Positions 45,499-57,964 of a stretch of 64,000 bases of DNA are shown one piece after another; within the stretch, counting starts at the first letter, position 1, and each line of letters begins with the position of its first letter. The DNA lies in NCBI GenBank assembly GCA_031002005.1, contig JARYHS010008074.1, positions 180,196,494-180,260,493 of the forward strand, in the 5' to 3' direction. Made by a program: the position numbers and the translations under genes. The notes under the pieces were generated by a model. That model was given only the letters and a program-made list of their open reading frames with translations. It was not told the DNA's origin and searched no databases. This DNA comes from Vandiemenella viatica (taxonomy: Eukaryota; Arthropoda; Insecta; Orthoptera; Morabidae).

Positions 45499-48400
45499 CC
45501 AAGAGTGGAAATGATGTATTGTGATTATGTATTTAATAGGTGTTACTGCAAGCAATACCAAGGTGCTATGTACCATGATGTGAATCAATAATACATCTAC
45601 CAAATGTCATTTTGGAAATTGAGTTTTTACTGCGGTTCAATGTTTTCACCAGCTTCTCAAACGTATCGGATTCTTCAACATGTAGTGGAATCATGTTGGC
45701 AACGAAAAAGTTTGCTATACATCGGTTCACACCAGCTTCGAATACGATGGCTCCGTTAGCTATGATGCTAAATTTTTTTATTGACGTAAACTTTTATTAG
45801 TAGATTGCGATTAAAACAAATCAATTCTGCTGCTATCTACATCAGAAGAAACCACAGCACATGAAGAAGGATTTAAATTTTTTTTCTTGCTAATGTTTTA
45901 ATGACGTAATCATGCAACGACTGGCAGATTAACTTATTTCACTAACGAACTAATACCAACTAAAAAGTGAGATTTTCCTTGCAGTAAAAGAGATAGGTTG
46001 TAAAAATATCAGAATCAATCACCGATCGAATTAGAAACCAGTAGCGAGCTCCGGTTTAAAGATTAAAACAGAAACGCTCCAAAACTTTAACTATCCTGCT
46101 CACACCCACGCCAAGCCTAGCATACTAATTGTATACGCGTCATATTCGCACTTCGTATTACCTATTATTCGTTCGCAATCCGCCTCACCGAAAGTACGAA
46201 CGTGGCATGGTGCGCAATTCAAACATACCAAACGACGTCAACTACCAATGTAACGGACTAAAGTTATTCATCTGTTTTACTTAGAACGGGTTACGAGATA
46301 CCTCTACTTACTGTAATTAGGATATGGCTTTCTGGTTCAGATTAAATGAGGTTTCTTTATTTGATTCTTTAATTGCAAATAACTCATCAAGCAGCGAAGA
46401 GGTCAAGAAATGAAGAGATCGTGAACAGAAGATAGTCTGCGCAAGCGTAAGGCAATGTAGAGAACAATCATTTGAGCCCACATAGCAAATAACCATTCAC
46501 GCACGCCTTCCGTCACAGTACTACCACTATTGATAAGGATGTTGTTGTTGTTGTTCAGGATTTAGCGCGCGTCAAGGAACCTTCTGCCGAATATGTTGAC
46601 GTTGTGGTTATAACCGCATTTAAAAAGTACGAAACATTCTGTGGAAAGTTGGTAAAATTATTAACCGCTCGTTTTTGTTCACAAAAAAAGGCTAGAAAAT
46701 TGAAAGTGCAACTAGGCTAGCATATAAAATCGCCAAAATGTGGCCAAACGTGATAGGAACAATGCATTGAGAGTAAGACCATAATTGTGAATTCGTCGAG
46801 AAACAAGTATCAACTATCCACTTACTCATGTAAACATATGCACGATCATGTGCACTGACCGTAAGATTTTATATTTCCCGTCTTGGTATAGCGGTCAACC
46901 CACCTGAGGAACGCTAGAGACTGATTCCAAGGATCATTTCCCACTTACACTAATATTTCAAATACTGTTCCTTGCAGTAATTTATGCCAATATCCCTTTT
47001 ATTTAAATTTAGCAAGCAAAGCATTCCGACATTTTTCCCGTCGAGCAATAAAGTGGAGTTTTTTTGTATAATTTAAATCTTTTTTCATGGTGAAGTAAAT
47101 TTAAAAAAAAAATCAGCAACGTATGCTGGTGTAATATAAACATGTGATTTTAATTTTAGCTGTTCTTTTTTGACTCCAATAAATTACAAGCCTTGCTCCT
47201 GTTACGCAGATATGAATGTCACATACGGACTATAAAATCGCCAAGGAAAGTTAATAACTCAGATCATAAAACGGTTCTTCTGACTGACTTGAGTGCTGCA
47301 TACTTTGTTTAACATTTTCTGATTAAGGATTTCTGGTCACGCAAATAGTACATAAAGTACGGAATTGCCGTAGTAAAATTGCACGTTTTACGTAGCTGGT
47401 GTAGGTTATAAACGTCGCCAGATCTGCTTTGGTTGGAGAAGTCGTATAGCATGACTCACCTGGAGTAAGGTTATTTAACTAGCCTATGAAGGCTATAAAT
47501 GCATCAGGATTACTGTCTGTACTCTTGAATAAATCACTCGATTTATATCTCACTAAAATCGCTGATATTGTGAGATAAGGAGAGTAGCCCCTGCTAGTGT
47601 AAATGTTTTATTATATTTTTTGTTGCCAATTTTGAGTAATGCTAACCGGGTTAGCAATAATATTTGAGTGGATAAGCTGATGCTAAAGTGGCAGCACTAA
47701 AGAATTTTTAAGTTGTCTGAGTTTGCACGAAAGTGCGGTGAAAGGTGGGTGAAACTGTAATTCTGATATGTTATAGGAGAATGTAACGTGTCAGCAGCAG
47801 GACAAGTAGAAGTTTATGGGAAATGATAAATATTTCATGGTGCTTATGATTTAGAAGAAACTAATTATTAAAAACCTAGTGATTTATTTTAATGTAAGTC
47901 AGTGGAAGAAATATTAGTGTTTTTTTTATGAATACGTGATGTAATAGCAATAGAATAAGAATAGCAATATCTAGGTGATAGATATCGGCCACAAGTGTGC
48001 TGTCAAGAAAAGTAATGTCATCCAATTACTTAAGGAACATTAATAAAATTAAAACCTGTACCCAACGCAGAGCGAGCAATGGACCTGCGTTATTTCTGTG
48101 TTATTTGCATATACAGGCACACTATTGGACAGGTAGCAGCAACCCATGGGTGGAGATACAAGAGCTCAATATCCCAAAATAAGAGAACAAACAACAACAT
48201 TCACGGAAACGCACTACCTCACCTGAGTACCTTGGTTAATCTAGGTTGTTCAGTTTCTAAACACGTGAACTTAAGTGAACGATTCAAGAAACAAACATCG
48301 CTGTACGACCCAAACGGCAAACTCGGACGTTACGAGTGAGGGAAGGCCTACTGAATACGAAGGGGTGCGTGTCCGAACGGCCTATGGACGCCCAGCGTAA

Positions 48401-48505
48401 TTGTTGAAAAACAACTAGATCTAATACTTCGTTTATTGCTCCGCATGAGTGATCTGAAACAGCAAAGAGGAAGAGGAAGCATGGAAGATAAAGTTTGTTT
48501 GTTTG

Positions 48506-48727
48506 TTTTTTTTTTTTTTTTATTTTTTTTTTTAAAACTTCTTTATGTCTCTTAACAGCGAGGTATTTAGAGACGGGAAAGGATGGGGGGCAAGGAATGG
48601 GAAGGAATTCGGCCATGTCCTTTTGAAGGAAGCATCCCGGCATTTTCCTGGAGTGATTTGGGAAACCATGGAAAACCCAAATCTGGATACCCAAACGGTG
48701 ATTCGAACCGCGGCCCTCCCGAATGAA
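48506..48727 (-). repeat. tRNA-derived SINE, 5'-truncated copy
   Basis: In reverse orientation this has a long A-tail (T-run 48506-48533), the body including 'ggcaaggaatgggaaggaat' and 'aaatctggat', and a B-box complement 'gattcgaacc' near 48700. It stops at ccctcccgaatg, the same point where the copy at 31908 starts. Confidence 0.85.
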
Positions 48728-49283
48728 AGACAAAGAAGCGTCGCCGAGAATGTTATTCTGTTCCTGACGTGCCTACTGGACGAACTTGGCTAAATCTACA
48801 CCGGGTTCAATACAACGCGAGAATCCTTTAGCTAAAAGCAAGTGCCAATTATCTTCACATGGTTGACACGCTGAGGATCAACACAGGCAAGTTATATAAC
48901 CTTAGTAACCTCAAGGACGGACACCGCTTTAAAGTACACCGATATCAAAGTATGACAATACTGCAGGTCCAACATACACATGCCGGTAAAGTGACTTTCG
49001 CTACAACGTTACGGTTAGCAACAAGTTCTGTCAACCCATTAAATCGCCCTGGATAACTCGCGCTATCGTATTGACCTAAGTGTTATAATAAATCAATGAG
49101 TGTATTGAAAAGAGAGAGTCTCATGTTCTAGTAACTTTATCACGTTTCACAGGCCCAGATAAGTGGTTAGTGTAAAACCTTTGGAGGCAATGATGTTATG
49201 CACGTAGAATTAGTGTTTTCCTTCTAACTCTTAATCGTTATTAGATGCTGTTGTATCAGGGATATTTAATAAAGCCTCATATA

Positions 49284-50460
49284 CATTGATCAGCCAGAAA
49301 ATTATGACCACCTACCTACTATCGATATAAACCCGTCCAGGTGACAGCAGACACACGCACGGTGCATGTAGTATCAGTGAGCATGCTATCCGTGTTTAGA
49401 ATGGGGAAGGCGTGCGATCTATCTGAGTTTGACCGAGGGCAAATTGTCATGACCCGGAGGCTCGGCACGGGCATTTCTGAAACGGCACAACTTGTCGGGT
49501 GTCCGAGGAGTGCTGTGCTTGAGTGTCTTCAACAAGTTGCGAAACCAAGGTGAAACCACGTGCAAATGTCGAGAGGTTGGTCGGCCACCCCTCATTACAG
49601 ATGTCGGTCGTCGTAGGTTGGACAGACAGGTAAAACAGGACAGACGGTGAACTGTGGCGGGACTAACATCAGACTTGAATGCTGGGCAGAGTGCAAGTGT
49701 GTCTGAACATACACTGTACCGAATACTCCTAAAGATGGGTCCTCTCAGTCGGCGACCCATGCTTGTGCCAATATTAACACCACGACATTGGCAACTGCGA
49801 ATGAAATTGGCACGTTACCATCTTCAATGGACGTTGCCGCAGTGGCACAGCGTTGCATGGTCTGATGAATCACGACACCATCTTCATCATGCCGATGGGA
49901 GGGTGCGAATCGTCGTTTTCCAGGGGAACAGCTTCTTAACATCTGAGATAAGCTGGCGGTGGCATTATAATCCTCTGGGGAAGATTCAAGTGGCCATCCA
50001 TGGGCCCAGTGGAGCTCGTGCAAAGCACCATGACGCCCAATAAGTATCGTATATTGGTTGCAGAACACGTACACCGCTTCATGACGACCATGTTTCCCAA
50101 CGGCAGTGGCATTTTTCAACAAGATAATGCGCCATGCCACAAAGCCAGGAGTGTGACGGAGTGGTATGAGGAACACTGTATCAAGTTGCAATTGATGTGC
50201 AGGACCCCCAACTCGCCAGATCTAAATTCGATAGAACACATCTGGGATGTGATTGAACGTGTGGTCAGAGTTCATCGCCCCCTCCCCGGAATTTACAGGA
50301 ATTTGGTGACTTGTGTGTGCAGATGAGGTGCCAACTCCCTCCAGCGACCTACCAAGAGCTCATTGCTTCCGTGCCAAGACGCGTTGCCGCTGTTATCCGT
50401 TTCAAAGGTCGACATACCGGCTATTAGGTAGGTGGTCATAATGTTATGGCTGATCAGTGT
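49284..50460 (+). mobile_element. Tc1-like transposon with inverted repeats and TA duplication
   Basis: The terminal inverted repeats begin cattgatcagccagaaaatt on the left and cactgatcagccataacatt on the complement of the right end. They stay similar for about 38 bp including 'atgaccacctacct', with roughly four mismatches. TA flanks both ends (49282-49283 and 50461-50462). At 1,177 bp the length is near that of a full Tc1-type element, so it is a nearly complete but inactivated copy. Confidence 0.92.
49401..50428 (+). pseudogene. Tc1-like transposase pseudogene
   Basis: Pieces of one transposase lie in successive frames. The N-terminal helix-turn-helix (MGKACDLSEFDRGQIV, then GISETAQLVGCPRSAV) comes first. 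The middle part carries the first catalytic block VAWSDES (Asp near 49864). The last part has IFQQDNAPCHKA (Asp near 50123) and SPDLNSIEHIWD (Glu near 50234). The C-terminal end RFKGRHTGY is in another frame, ending at a TAG near 50426. At least three frame changes inactivate it. All three catalytic acidic residues survive. Counting directly, 36 residues separate the second Asp and the Glu, against 34 in classical Tc1. Confidence 0.9.
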
Positions 50461-50462
50461 AT

Positions 50463-52815
50463 GTATGATATTGATTGAGTTGTTTTATTTTTTTCTGCAT
50501 TATAAAATCAATATAACTGTCATTTCATTAACATTAGATATAAAATTGTGTTCTCGACAGATTTACCAGTGCTTCTAAATTTTAACGAGAGCTGAAATCT
50601 GAAAAGTTATACTGGACAATCAATCAAATCTTGACCACAGAACATCACATAGAGCACCCAATTGTATGGACATGAATTACACATTGAGTAGGACAGTATT
50701 TTAAGGAAGTAAAATTCGATGTTTTTAGTCAGTGGCAACCACACTCTTAATGGAATGCTGTTGATGGATTGTGTTTGATTTGATGTAACTGCGATAGAGC
50801 AAAGACCTACTATTCATTTCACAAATTTTTAATTTAAATTCTATCAGTTTTCAAGTTAAATTGTTAAACATATTTCGTGGAGATGTATTCCATTCCCTGA
50901 CTGTATTCACAGCAAAAATTCTTTTGTCTGTTATACTCGAAAACCAACACCTCTGTTTTTTTGTTAATAGTAAATAACAATTAATATCGGTCAGTGACAA
51001 ATCAGTTCTTTTGAAAATTCAAAACGCTTAAAGTATAAACAAAGATAGGTGTATCATATTCAGTTTCATCTTCACTTTCTCCTTTCTTCGATTTGTAACA
51101 ATTCTCAATTATTAATTTAAAAAATAGCTTGTGTAACCCATGACTTGCAGCACAGGTAGAAGCCAAATGTATTCACAGAAAACATTGTAACGGAGAGCCC
51201 AATAAAGCTAAAACACAAACAGAAATCGCACACTTGGTAACAACATTTCGAAAATACGGCTTACATTTCAACAGCTTATGCGTCTCAAGGCTACAGTAGA
51301 TCTGAACGCCGTTTGAAGATAATATTCAGGTGTCACACGGTGGCTTTGCCTTTAATGCCTTCTAAGATGAGGCAGATAATAGTAGCTAACTACTGCTGCA
51401 TACCGTCCTTGAATACAGTAAGCAACTAAATAATTGCATCAAATAAAATTAAAGTGTCCAACCTTTATACTCTATAATTATGAATAAATGGGTATATGGA
51501 AGTAGTGAAATTGTTAAATCTCATTTTAAACTTAAAAAGAAAAAAAAAATGTTTGTATATTTTTATATACGTGGAAGAAATAAATTGAATACATTGTGAC
51601 CAATGAATATTATTTACATGAATTCTTCCAAACAACTTATTTCTATACAATACATATTAGACGAATAATCAGACGCACTGTCTAACACGTAAGACTCCAA
51701 GCAACCTTATGGAAGTGATCATGATCCACTTATAATTTTTTATACTGAAATTTTATGCTCTGGACATATACCAGATGAGTCTGTGTTGTGCTTAAAATAT
51801 AACGCTACACTTAAATATATCAATGTTTATCTTGATAATGGATGATACGCGATGCTAGTGGATTGACTTGTTGATGATTAAATGAGGTGAGTTAGTAATT
51901 GTTATTTTTCTACAGACAGGATCAAAATGAATTTTCGGGTGAATTTAATAGATATGTGTCATTTGTCGTAGTCTCGATTATTTCCGTTATTACACACAAT
52001 TTATATATTTATTAAAATATCCTTATTATGATTAACTGTATCAGCGAGTGGCCAATGATTATATCATGTGACCTTTGAAAGCAATGCTGTCTTCTTACAA
52101 CTAATTTCCCGACGATCAGCATAAGTCGTTTCAGTGTAACTTTAGTATTTATTCAATCACCAGACCTTACATTAATAACATCGCTTCCCCTTTATCACTC
52201 AGTTTCGAAATACATTTGTTTTTGTTAAATGTGATAACAACACCTTAACTGATAACTGTAAACCTTGCTCCACCTACAATCACGTGTCAGATATCAAATT
52301 TATACGAAATGTTGCTGCTATATGAAGCGTAAGTGACTAAACTTTGTCATTATGGTTTAAGAAATGGCATGAACAATTTATGTGGTCAAAAAGGATAAGA
52401 ATGCCTTGGCAAGGACTTTCTTACTAGGATATTTGTGTGTAACTGCGTATTTCATTGGTATCGACTACATGAGGATTGTCACGGGCCAGCTGCCAACTGA
52501 TCATATCCCAGACGTCTTCAGTTAGCGACACATCTGGCAAACGTGCGTGACAGGAAAGTTGCGATGTAACAGTTCTGTGAATTTTGTTTTAAAATTCATA
52601 GAAACGCATGGTTGGTCATTGCCCCTCAGAAATATGTCACCTCTAGCGATCTAATGAAAAAGGTATGCATTTCACTTCTATAACTACCTTCTTGCACAGG
52701 TTACTCCAAATTTTTTCACAAGATAATACAAACTGGACCCAACGGTACCCTATACGTTCCTAGCATTTTGCTATTGTAAAAACTGACGGAAAGATCGGAG
52801 CAACGAATTTGCATT
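50463..52815. other. Intronic DNA without recognised features
   Basis: AT-rich. No exon or repeat ends recognised. Confidence 0.4.
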
Positions 52816-52819
52816 AAAT

Positions 52820-53850
52820 TATACTTTAATTTCGAAAAGAATTGCGCTGAGACCATCGAAAGATGAAGACAGCATTTTTGGGACGAATGTATGAGCTAAA
52901 CACAAATAAAAGAGTGGTATAAGTAGTTCAAAGACGGCCGCACATCTGTTGATAGTAATCCACGCTCTGGGCGGCCTTCGACAACAGAAACACCGGATAA
53001 TATCAAACATGTGCGACTAGCGATCAATAGGGATTGACTGTGTAAGAACTAGAATGTGATCTTCATATACCGAAAACTAGTGTTTGGAAGATTTTAACTG
53101 TAAATTTGTAAATGGTTCGCGTATGTGCGAAATTCATTCCAAAATTGCTAACGGTGTAGCAGAAAAACCTTCGCCTTGAAATCGCTCAGGACAATTTGTA
53201 AATGGTCAATAATGATGGAAATCTGCTTAAAAAGATTGTAACTAGTGATGATTCGCGGGTGTAAGGTTATAATCTCGAAACTAACCGACAGTCTTTGTAA
53301 TAGAAGCTGTCGTCTGAGCCACTACCGAAAAAAAAAAGCGCGCCAAAGTCGGAGCAATGTCAAGTCGTTTCTGATAGTTTTTATTATTATTAAGTGGGCG
53401 TTGTGCACCAAGAATATGCTCCTAAAGGTCAGACGATCAAAAAATAATATTATCTTAAAATTACGAAAAGATTGCGTGCCGCATTTAGAAGAAAATGGCA
53501 TCAGATTTGGTCAAGCAGTGACTGGCTTATTCATCACGATAACGCGCCAGCGCATGCATCGAACCTCGTGCAGCAGTATTTGAGAAATCACGCAGCTACG
53601 TCAACCTCCGTACAGTCCTGACTGAGTACCCTGTCACTTTTGGCTGTTCCAAAGATTAAAGATGCCACTCAAAGGACACCAATTCGACGACAAAGAAACG
53701 CTCGAAACTAATACCACGAACGCTCTGAAGGCCATACCAAAAAAAGAGCTCCAGGCATGCTTCCAAAAGTGTAATGGCCGTTGGCAATGTATTCTTCAAT
53801 CAAATGGGGACTACTTCGAAGGATGTCACCAGCCCGATGACGCAGAATAA
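52820..53850 (+). pseudogene. mariner transposase pseudogene
   Basis: A decayed mariner transposase is readable in pieces. The DNA-binding end has WFKDGRTSVDSNPRSGRPST near 52935-52985. It is followed by a VCAKFIPKLL-like linker near 53125, the first catalytic block VTSDDSRV near 53240 and RQSRSNVK near 53350. The second catalytic block, ITRQRMHRT, is shifted relative to the expected HHDNAPAH near 53535. The C-terminal part is best kept (LKMPLKGHQFDDKETLE to GDYFEG, 53655-53840). The order and the conserved WFKDGR and GDYFEG blocks identify the family. Many stops and frame changes show it is dead. Clear inverted repeats were not found. Confidence 0.8.
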
Positions 53851-54464
53851 CACCAGCGGGGAAATATGAAGATCGGTGGGATACTTTTGGGACAGACTGG
53901 TAAGTGTATATTTTTCTAAACTAATACAGGTCCTGACATGGAATATCTTCTCTATATCCCCTCCAGTTGTTCCTGTTTTCCGCCGTTCTCTTCAACCTGA
54001 AGTACCAATTTTTGACTCTGATATAATTTTCCATCCGAAATATTTTATACTTTCGTCAAAACCAAACAGGTATTTATGTTTTATCATGTGCTATTAGAAG
54101 TTTTTAATTCAGTTTCTATTAGTCTTCAAAATATTTTTCCTCTTACCATCTCTCATCAAAAAAATTTCATTCTTTACTTTGGCCATAAAAGTGGCCTTTT
54201 CAGTTCTCCGCCACAACCACAACTCAAAGCCACGCTGTTCTATCTTCCAATTGTAAGCACCATGAAGCCCCACGCTCAGAGAGAAAAAAAATCAGTCTTT
54301 TCTTTAACTGGTTTACAAGTAGTGTTATGTATTTTTAAATGCTTTAAAATAATTAATGCTGAATTTTATTCCCTACCATTAACACATATTTCTCATCTGC
54401 AAATATATCTGAAGACTTACAACCGTTCTCGTATATAATTACGTATATTGAGGTATATAAAAGA

Positions 54465-54500
54465 TTTTGTTGGAGAAGACCTAAGCCCTGGTCGAAACGT
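54465..54500 (+). other. Degenerate hammerhead-like core (motif C)
   Basis: GACC (54478-54481) pairs with GGTC (54490-54493), followed by GAAAC at 54494-54498. The left box, GAGAAGA, has lost the leading CT. It could be a decayed relative of the motifs at 33.4 and 33.8 kb, or an unrelated 'tcgaaacgtc' motif common in LINEs. Confidence 0.2.
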
Positions 54501-54674
54501 CGGGAAGAAGAAGAAGGAGAAATATTTCAACGCAGCGTTAATACCGTAAGCAATTTATATTATATTGGGGTTTGTTGTTTTACCTTCCTTAATTTTTACC
54601 ATGCTCTTTGTATTTTGAATATTAATTTTAATAGCGTATTTCTCGCAGCAGTATTATCATCATTAACGTTTCCG

Positions 54675-54855
54675 AGTCAGGCGGAGAGCGATATCGCATT
54701 TATGACCTGGCATTTGGGAGTATGGGGTTTCAAATCCCTATCCAGCCTTCCCGACTACTGTTTTCCATGTTTTTTCCAATGCCGGGATGGTTCCCTTTGA
54801 AGTCCATGACCGACCTCCTTCCCGATCCCTGTCCCCTTAGGTTAGATGCGCTAAA
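54675..54855 (+). repeat. tRNA-derived SINE, strongly diverged copy
   Basis: Pieces 'gagcgatatcgcatttatga' (head), 'ggggtttcaaatcc' (B box), 'gttttccatg', 'aatgccgggatggttcc' and 'catgaccgacctccttccc' follow the SINE order. Confidence 0.55.
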
Positions 54856-54869
54856 AAGGTCCCTGAGAC

Positions 54870-55035
54870 CCTAGGTAGCCACACACGTGGAGGCCGGGCC
54901 GCAGGGAAACAGTCCGCGGGCCGGACCGCAGGGATTTCATCGAAGTGGCGCTGCACACACACGGGGGGTTAAAATCCTCAAGGGTTTCAGTCTCAGAGTT
55001 GGCATCACGATGGCAGCATCCGTTGATGTGCACGC
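54870..55035. repeat. GC-rich block of unknown origin
   Basis: This has 'ccacacacgtggaggccggg' and repeated 'ccgcaggga' motifs (54901 and 54926). The 'acacacgtgg' piece recurs at about 56152 in the GC-rich hairpin region, so both may come from one unclassified element. Confidence 0.3.
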
Positions 55036-55984
55036 GTTAGCTACTATTACTATTTTCTTTATTGAATCTGTCACAGTGCTACCTCTCTCTAAGTTGCCTA
55101 GTAAAACTTGAAGCAGCCTTTTTCTGTATTTCCATATCTTCATAAAAGCTTCCTATCATATTTCACAAATAATCGGAACTCGGATAGCCAGACTTTTACT
55201 GTAATTGATTTATTCCCATTCGTAAATACATCAACAACATAAAATTAAGTTTAAATGACATAAAAACTAAATTAAAATAATATTAGTTTAAAGTCATGTT
55301 GTCATTAATATAGTTGATCATGTGATGTAAACTCAAATTCAAATCACATGACATCATTTGCATTATAATTTTATAGAACAATTGCTGCTGTGTCGTTGTT
55401 TTTTGATAATTTATCAAAATCTGCTGGTGGTTTATAATGATCCTGCGGGTGTTGCTTGAAAAGGTTGTGGGCTGAGACTTTCGATGAGGTTCCTGGGAAA
55501 ACAATCCAGAACTGCTGCCTGCAGAATAGTACAGGCCAGAAGTAGTAACCGTTGCTCACTGTACATTCCTAACAGCCCATTTCGACTTGAAACAGGGTGT
55601 CATTAATTATTTTTTCTGCTATTAGCATTTGATTGGTCGGAAGGCCACGTAATTTTATGACAACGGTTTTGCTAACAACGTCAAAGTGATCTTCTTGCAG
55701 CCGGTTTTTTTTTAATGTTCTTCAGCACATCACTTCGCAAAGATTCATTTAATGATGGTTTAATGTTGCTGATTTTTTTTTAGTATTGATTCTTTTTATT
55801 TTTTTGCATTTGGTTCATTCTCCTTCAATATTTATGCCAGCTTGGCGTAGGTAGCTTCTCGTTTGTTTGTTCGTGTCGTTGTATTCCTGGTTCTTCAATT
55901 CCTATAGACAGGGCTCACTATCATATATATTTATAAACACGGAACATCACGAAACGGAACATTAGAAACAAAACAGAGAAACAA

Positions 55985-56240
55985 AATCGCAACACAAGCA
56001 GGCACTCACAAGAAATCCTGGAAGGCCGACTGACCGCAGGACACACGCTGAGCTTCTCACCCTCCCTCCCGGCCTTCCAGGAAATAAGAATTGTCTTTCG
56101 GCTTGAGGCCGTGGCCGACTGGGGTGCGGCCACGGCCTCAAGCAAATGCCCACACACGTGGCGGGATCCCGCAAGGCCGTGACCATTGCGTCCAAATCCC
56201 TTGGGTTTCCCGCACGTGTGTGGCGGCCTTAAGGCAGCCC
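55985..56240. repeat. GC-rich region with two strong hairpins
   Basis: Hairpin 1: tcctggaaggccg (about 56014-56026) pairs perfectly with cggccttccagga (about 56070-56082). Hairpin 2: gcttgaggccgtggccg at 56101-56117 pairs perfectly, over 17 bp, with 56127-56143 across a 9-nt loop. No coding function is apparent. It is probably part of a foldback or other mobile element. Confidence 0.6.
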
Positions 56241-56654
56241 GATCACCTGGGAGGAATAAAAGCCGTATTAAAAAAAATATGTTTGTATTCAATCTTTATC
56301 AATGGCAGTAGAATGGGACGCCAATTCCTTGATATAAAATAGAATGAAGACCAAGAATACTGAAAACAGTTAAAGAGTGAAAGGTAAGGAGTGTAGTGGA
56401 GTAGAGGTAAAAAAGCAGTGCGATGAAGGATCAAATGATGATTATTAGGTCACTCAACCAAACTTGGATAAAGAAATGTATATTAGTATTAATTAACCTC
56501 CCACTAGTGTTAAAAACAACGAAGATGTTAATTTGGTAGTGAGACGAGTATCAGGGGCCTAAAGCTTCATTACGTCTGTGATTTATATCATACGTCTTCA
56601 ATCAATGAAAGCAGCGTTAGTGGCAATGCGAGATTGTGGACACACGCCCCTTAC

Positions 56655-56829
56655 CGATTCCAACCATGGCTGCCTGGCAGAGGTACTGTTTGGAGACGAG
56701 GCACTGGTCACTGGCCCGCACCACCATCAGCCCGAAGACCAGGCAGCCCAGAGCTGTGGCCACGCCCAGGAAGATCTGCAGCAGCTCCAGCGTGGCGTCG
56801 TCCAGACCCTCCTTACAGCCCAGCAGTGC
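56655..56829 (-). CDS. SLC16-like transporter, TM8-TM9 exon
   Basis: This is a 175-nt exon with acceptor cttgcag| before 56829 (phase 0) and donor ATCG|gtaagg after 56655 (phase 1). It encodes ALLGCKEGLDDATLELL, TM8 (QIFLGVATALGCLVFGLMVV), the loop RASDQCLVSKQ and the start of TM9 (YLCQAAMVGIG). The next exon, starting in phase 1, completes TM9. Many GC-ending codons contrast with the AT-rich introns. The phases on both sides agree with the neighbouring exons, which supports the gene model. Confidence 0.85.
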
Positions 56830-57284
56830 CTGCAAGCCGACACAACTCACATCAGTTACAGTCCCGGTACTAACCCGTGCCCGCTTTCCTTAGATTCATT
56901 CACAAACAATATACCCGCCTCGCTGACTATAATACTTTACTGTGAAACATTATTGCTGCAGAATAATTCAGTTCTGTTCAATACCACCACAATCGTGATA
57001 ACACTAGTGCAGTCCACTTTATGTTCTCAGTCTTTAAAAAATCTACAAACATGTAGGAAAACCTCTCGTTCAAACACTAACTTTAATTCTGAAACACAAA
57101 TAATGAAGACAGGACTAGCAACAAACGTGGTATATTTCATATACAGACACGATGTCGATTCTTACTGTGTTATAAAAAGAGGGGAAGAAGCTACGCAATG
57201 ATTTTGAATAAGAGCTCCCCAAAATTTTTAGCTGTAATTAAAAAATCGTGATTTACGTGTTATCGACATCGAAGTCTGTACAGG

Positions 57285-57400
57285 CCGGTGAGGGAAGGGG
57301 GCAAAGAATGGGAAGGAATTCTGGCATGTTATTTTGAAGGAACCATCCGGGCACTGGTCTGGAGTGATCTCAGGAAACAGCCGTCCTTCCGAATGCCTAA
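57285..57400 (-). repeat. tRNA-derived SINE, internally deleted copy
   Basis: Reverse-orientation pieces 'gggggcaaagaatgggaagg', 'ttttgaaggaaccatccggg' and 'tctggagtgatctcaggaaa' are followed directly by 'ccgtccttccgaatgcc', so the segment up to the B box is missing. Confidence 0.65.
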
Positions 57401-57579
57401 CACAAGCATAAACTCTCACACACCGGGCTCAGAGTTCTAACTGGAAATTATTCAAATTCTTTCTTCTTTTCTGTTACTCAACTTCGATATTTTTTTAATT
57501 ACTAATATCATCAGTTAGGGTTAAAAAAATGTGAAAATGTACTGAAATGCAATGATGTTCCGGAAATTTTGGTGTGTTT

Positions 57580-57805
57580 TTTTTTAACTGCTTTACGTCT
57601 CTCAACAGCGAGGTCTCTAGAGACGGGAAAGGATGGAGGGCAAGGAGGGGGGCAAGGAATGGGAAGGAATTCGGCCATGGCCTTTTGAAGGAAGTATCCC
57701 GGCATTTGCCTGGAGTGATTTGGGAAACCATGGAAACCCCAAATCTGGATGCCCGGAAGGGGATTCGATCCGCCGCCCTCCCGAATGCGAGGCGAGAACG
57801 ATTTT
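57580..57805 (-). repeat. tRNA-derived SINE, well-preserved copy
   Basis: In reverse orientation this has an A-run (T-run at 57577-57584), the full body, the B-box complement 'ggattcgatcc' near 57760, and the start of the tRNA-like head (cccgaatgcgaggcgagaac). Confidence 0.85.
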
Positions 57806-57964
57806 GGTATGAATCTGTATTAAAGAATGAGATGGGAGCGATTACGTTTTTGATGAAAAAATTGACCCTCTATCAAAATAGCTATTTATGAAAAACGGGT
57901 AAACATAAAAAAAAATTTGGTCAAACGCTGAATCAGTATTAAGGATTTTCTTCAAGAACCTGGA

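Larger units (their letters stand above)
44848..56654 (-). other. SLC16-like gene intron, upstream of the exon array
   Basis: With the array this makes a ~14.5-kb intron between the exons at 56829-56655 and 42113-41907. It is loaded with mobile DNA (listed separately). The parts 45510-48500, 50463-52800 and 55034-55960 show nothing else I can support, apart from SINE-like scraps such as 46880-46950. Confidence 0.6.

Noticed and set aside
46879..46950. tRNA-Asp-like sequence
   Set aside because: It resembles an A-box and a weak B-box, but the cloverleaf arms do not pair. Probably an old SINE scrap.
54076..54438. 120-codon plus-strand frame
   Set aside because: AT-rich composition, no family similarity and no splice signals. 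Likely chance.
56578..57201. 207-codon plus-strand frame
   Set aside because: Antisense shadow of the TM8-TM9 exon extended by chance. The minus-strand exon has matching splice phases.
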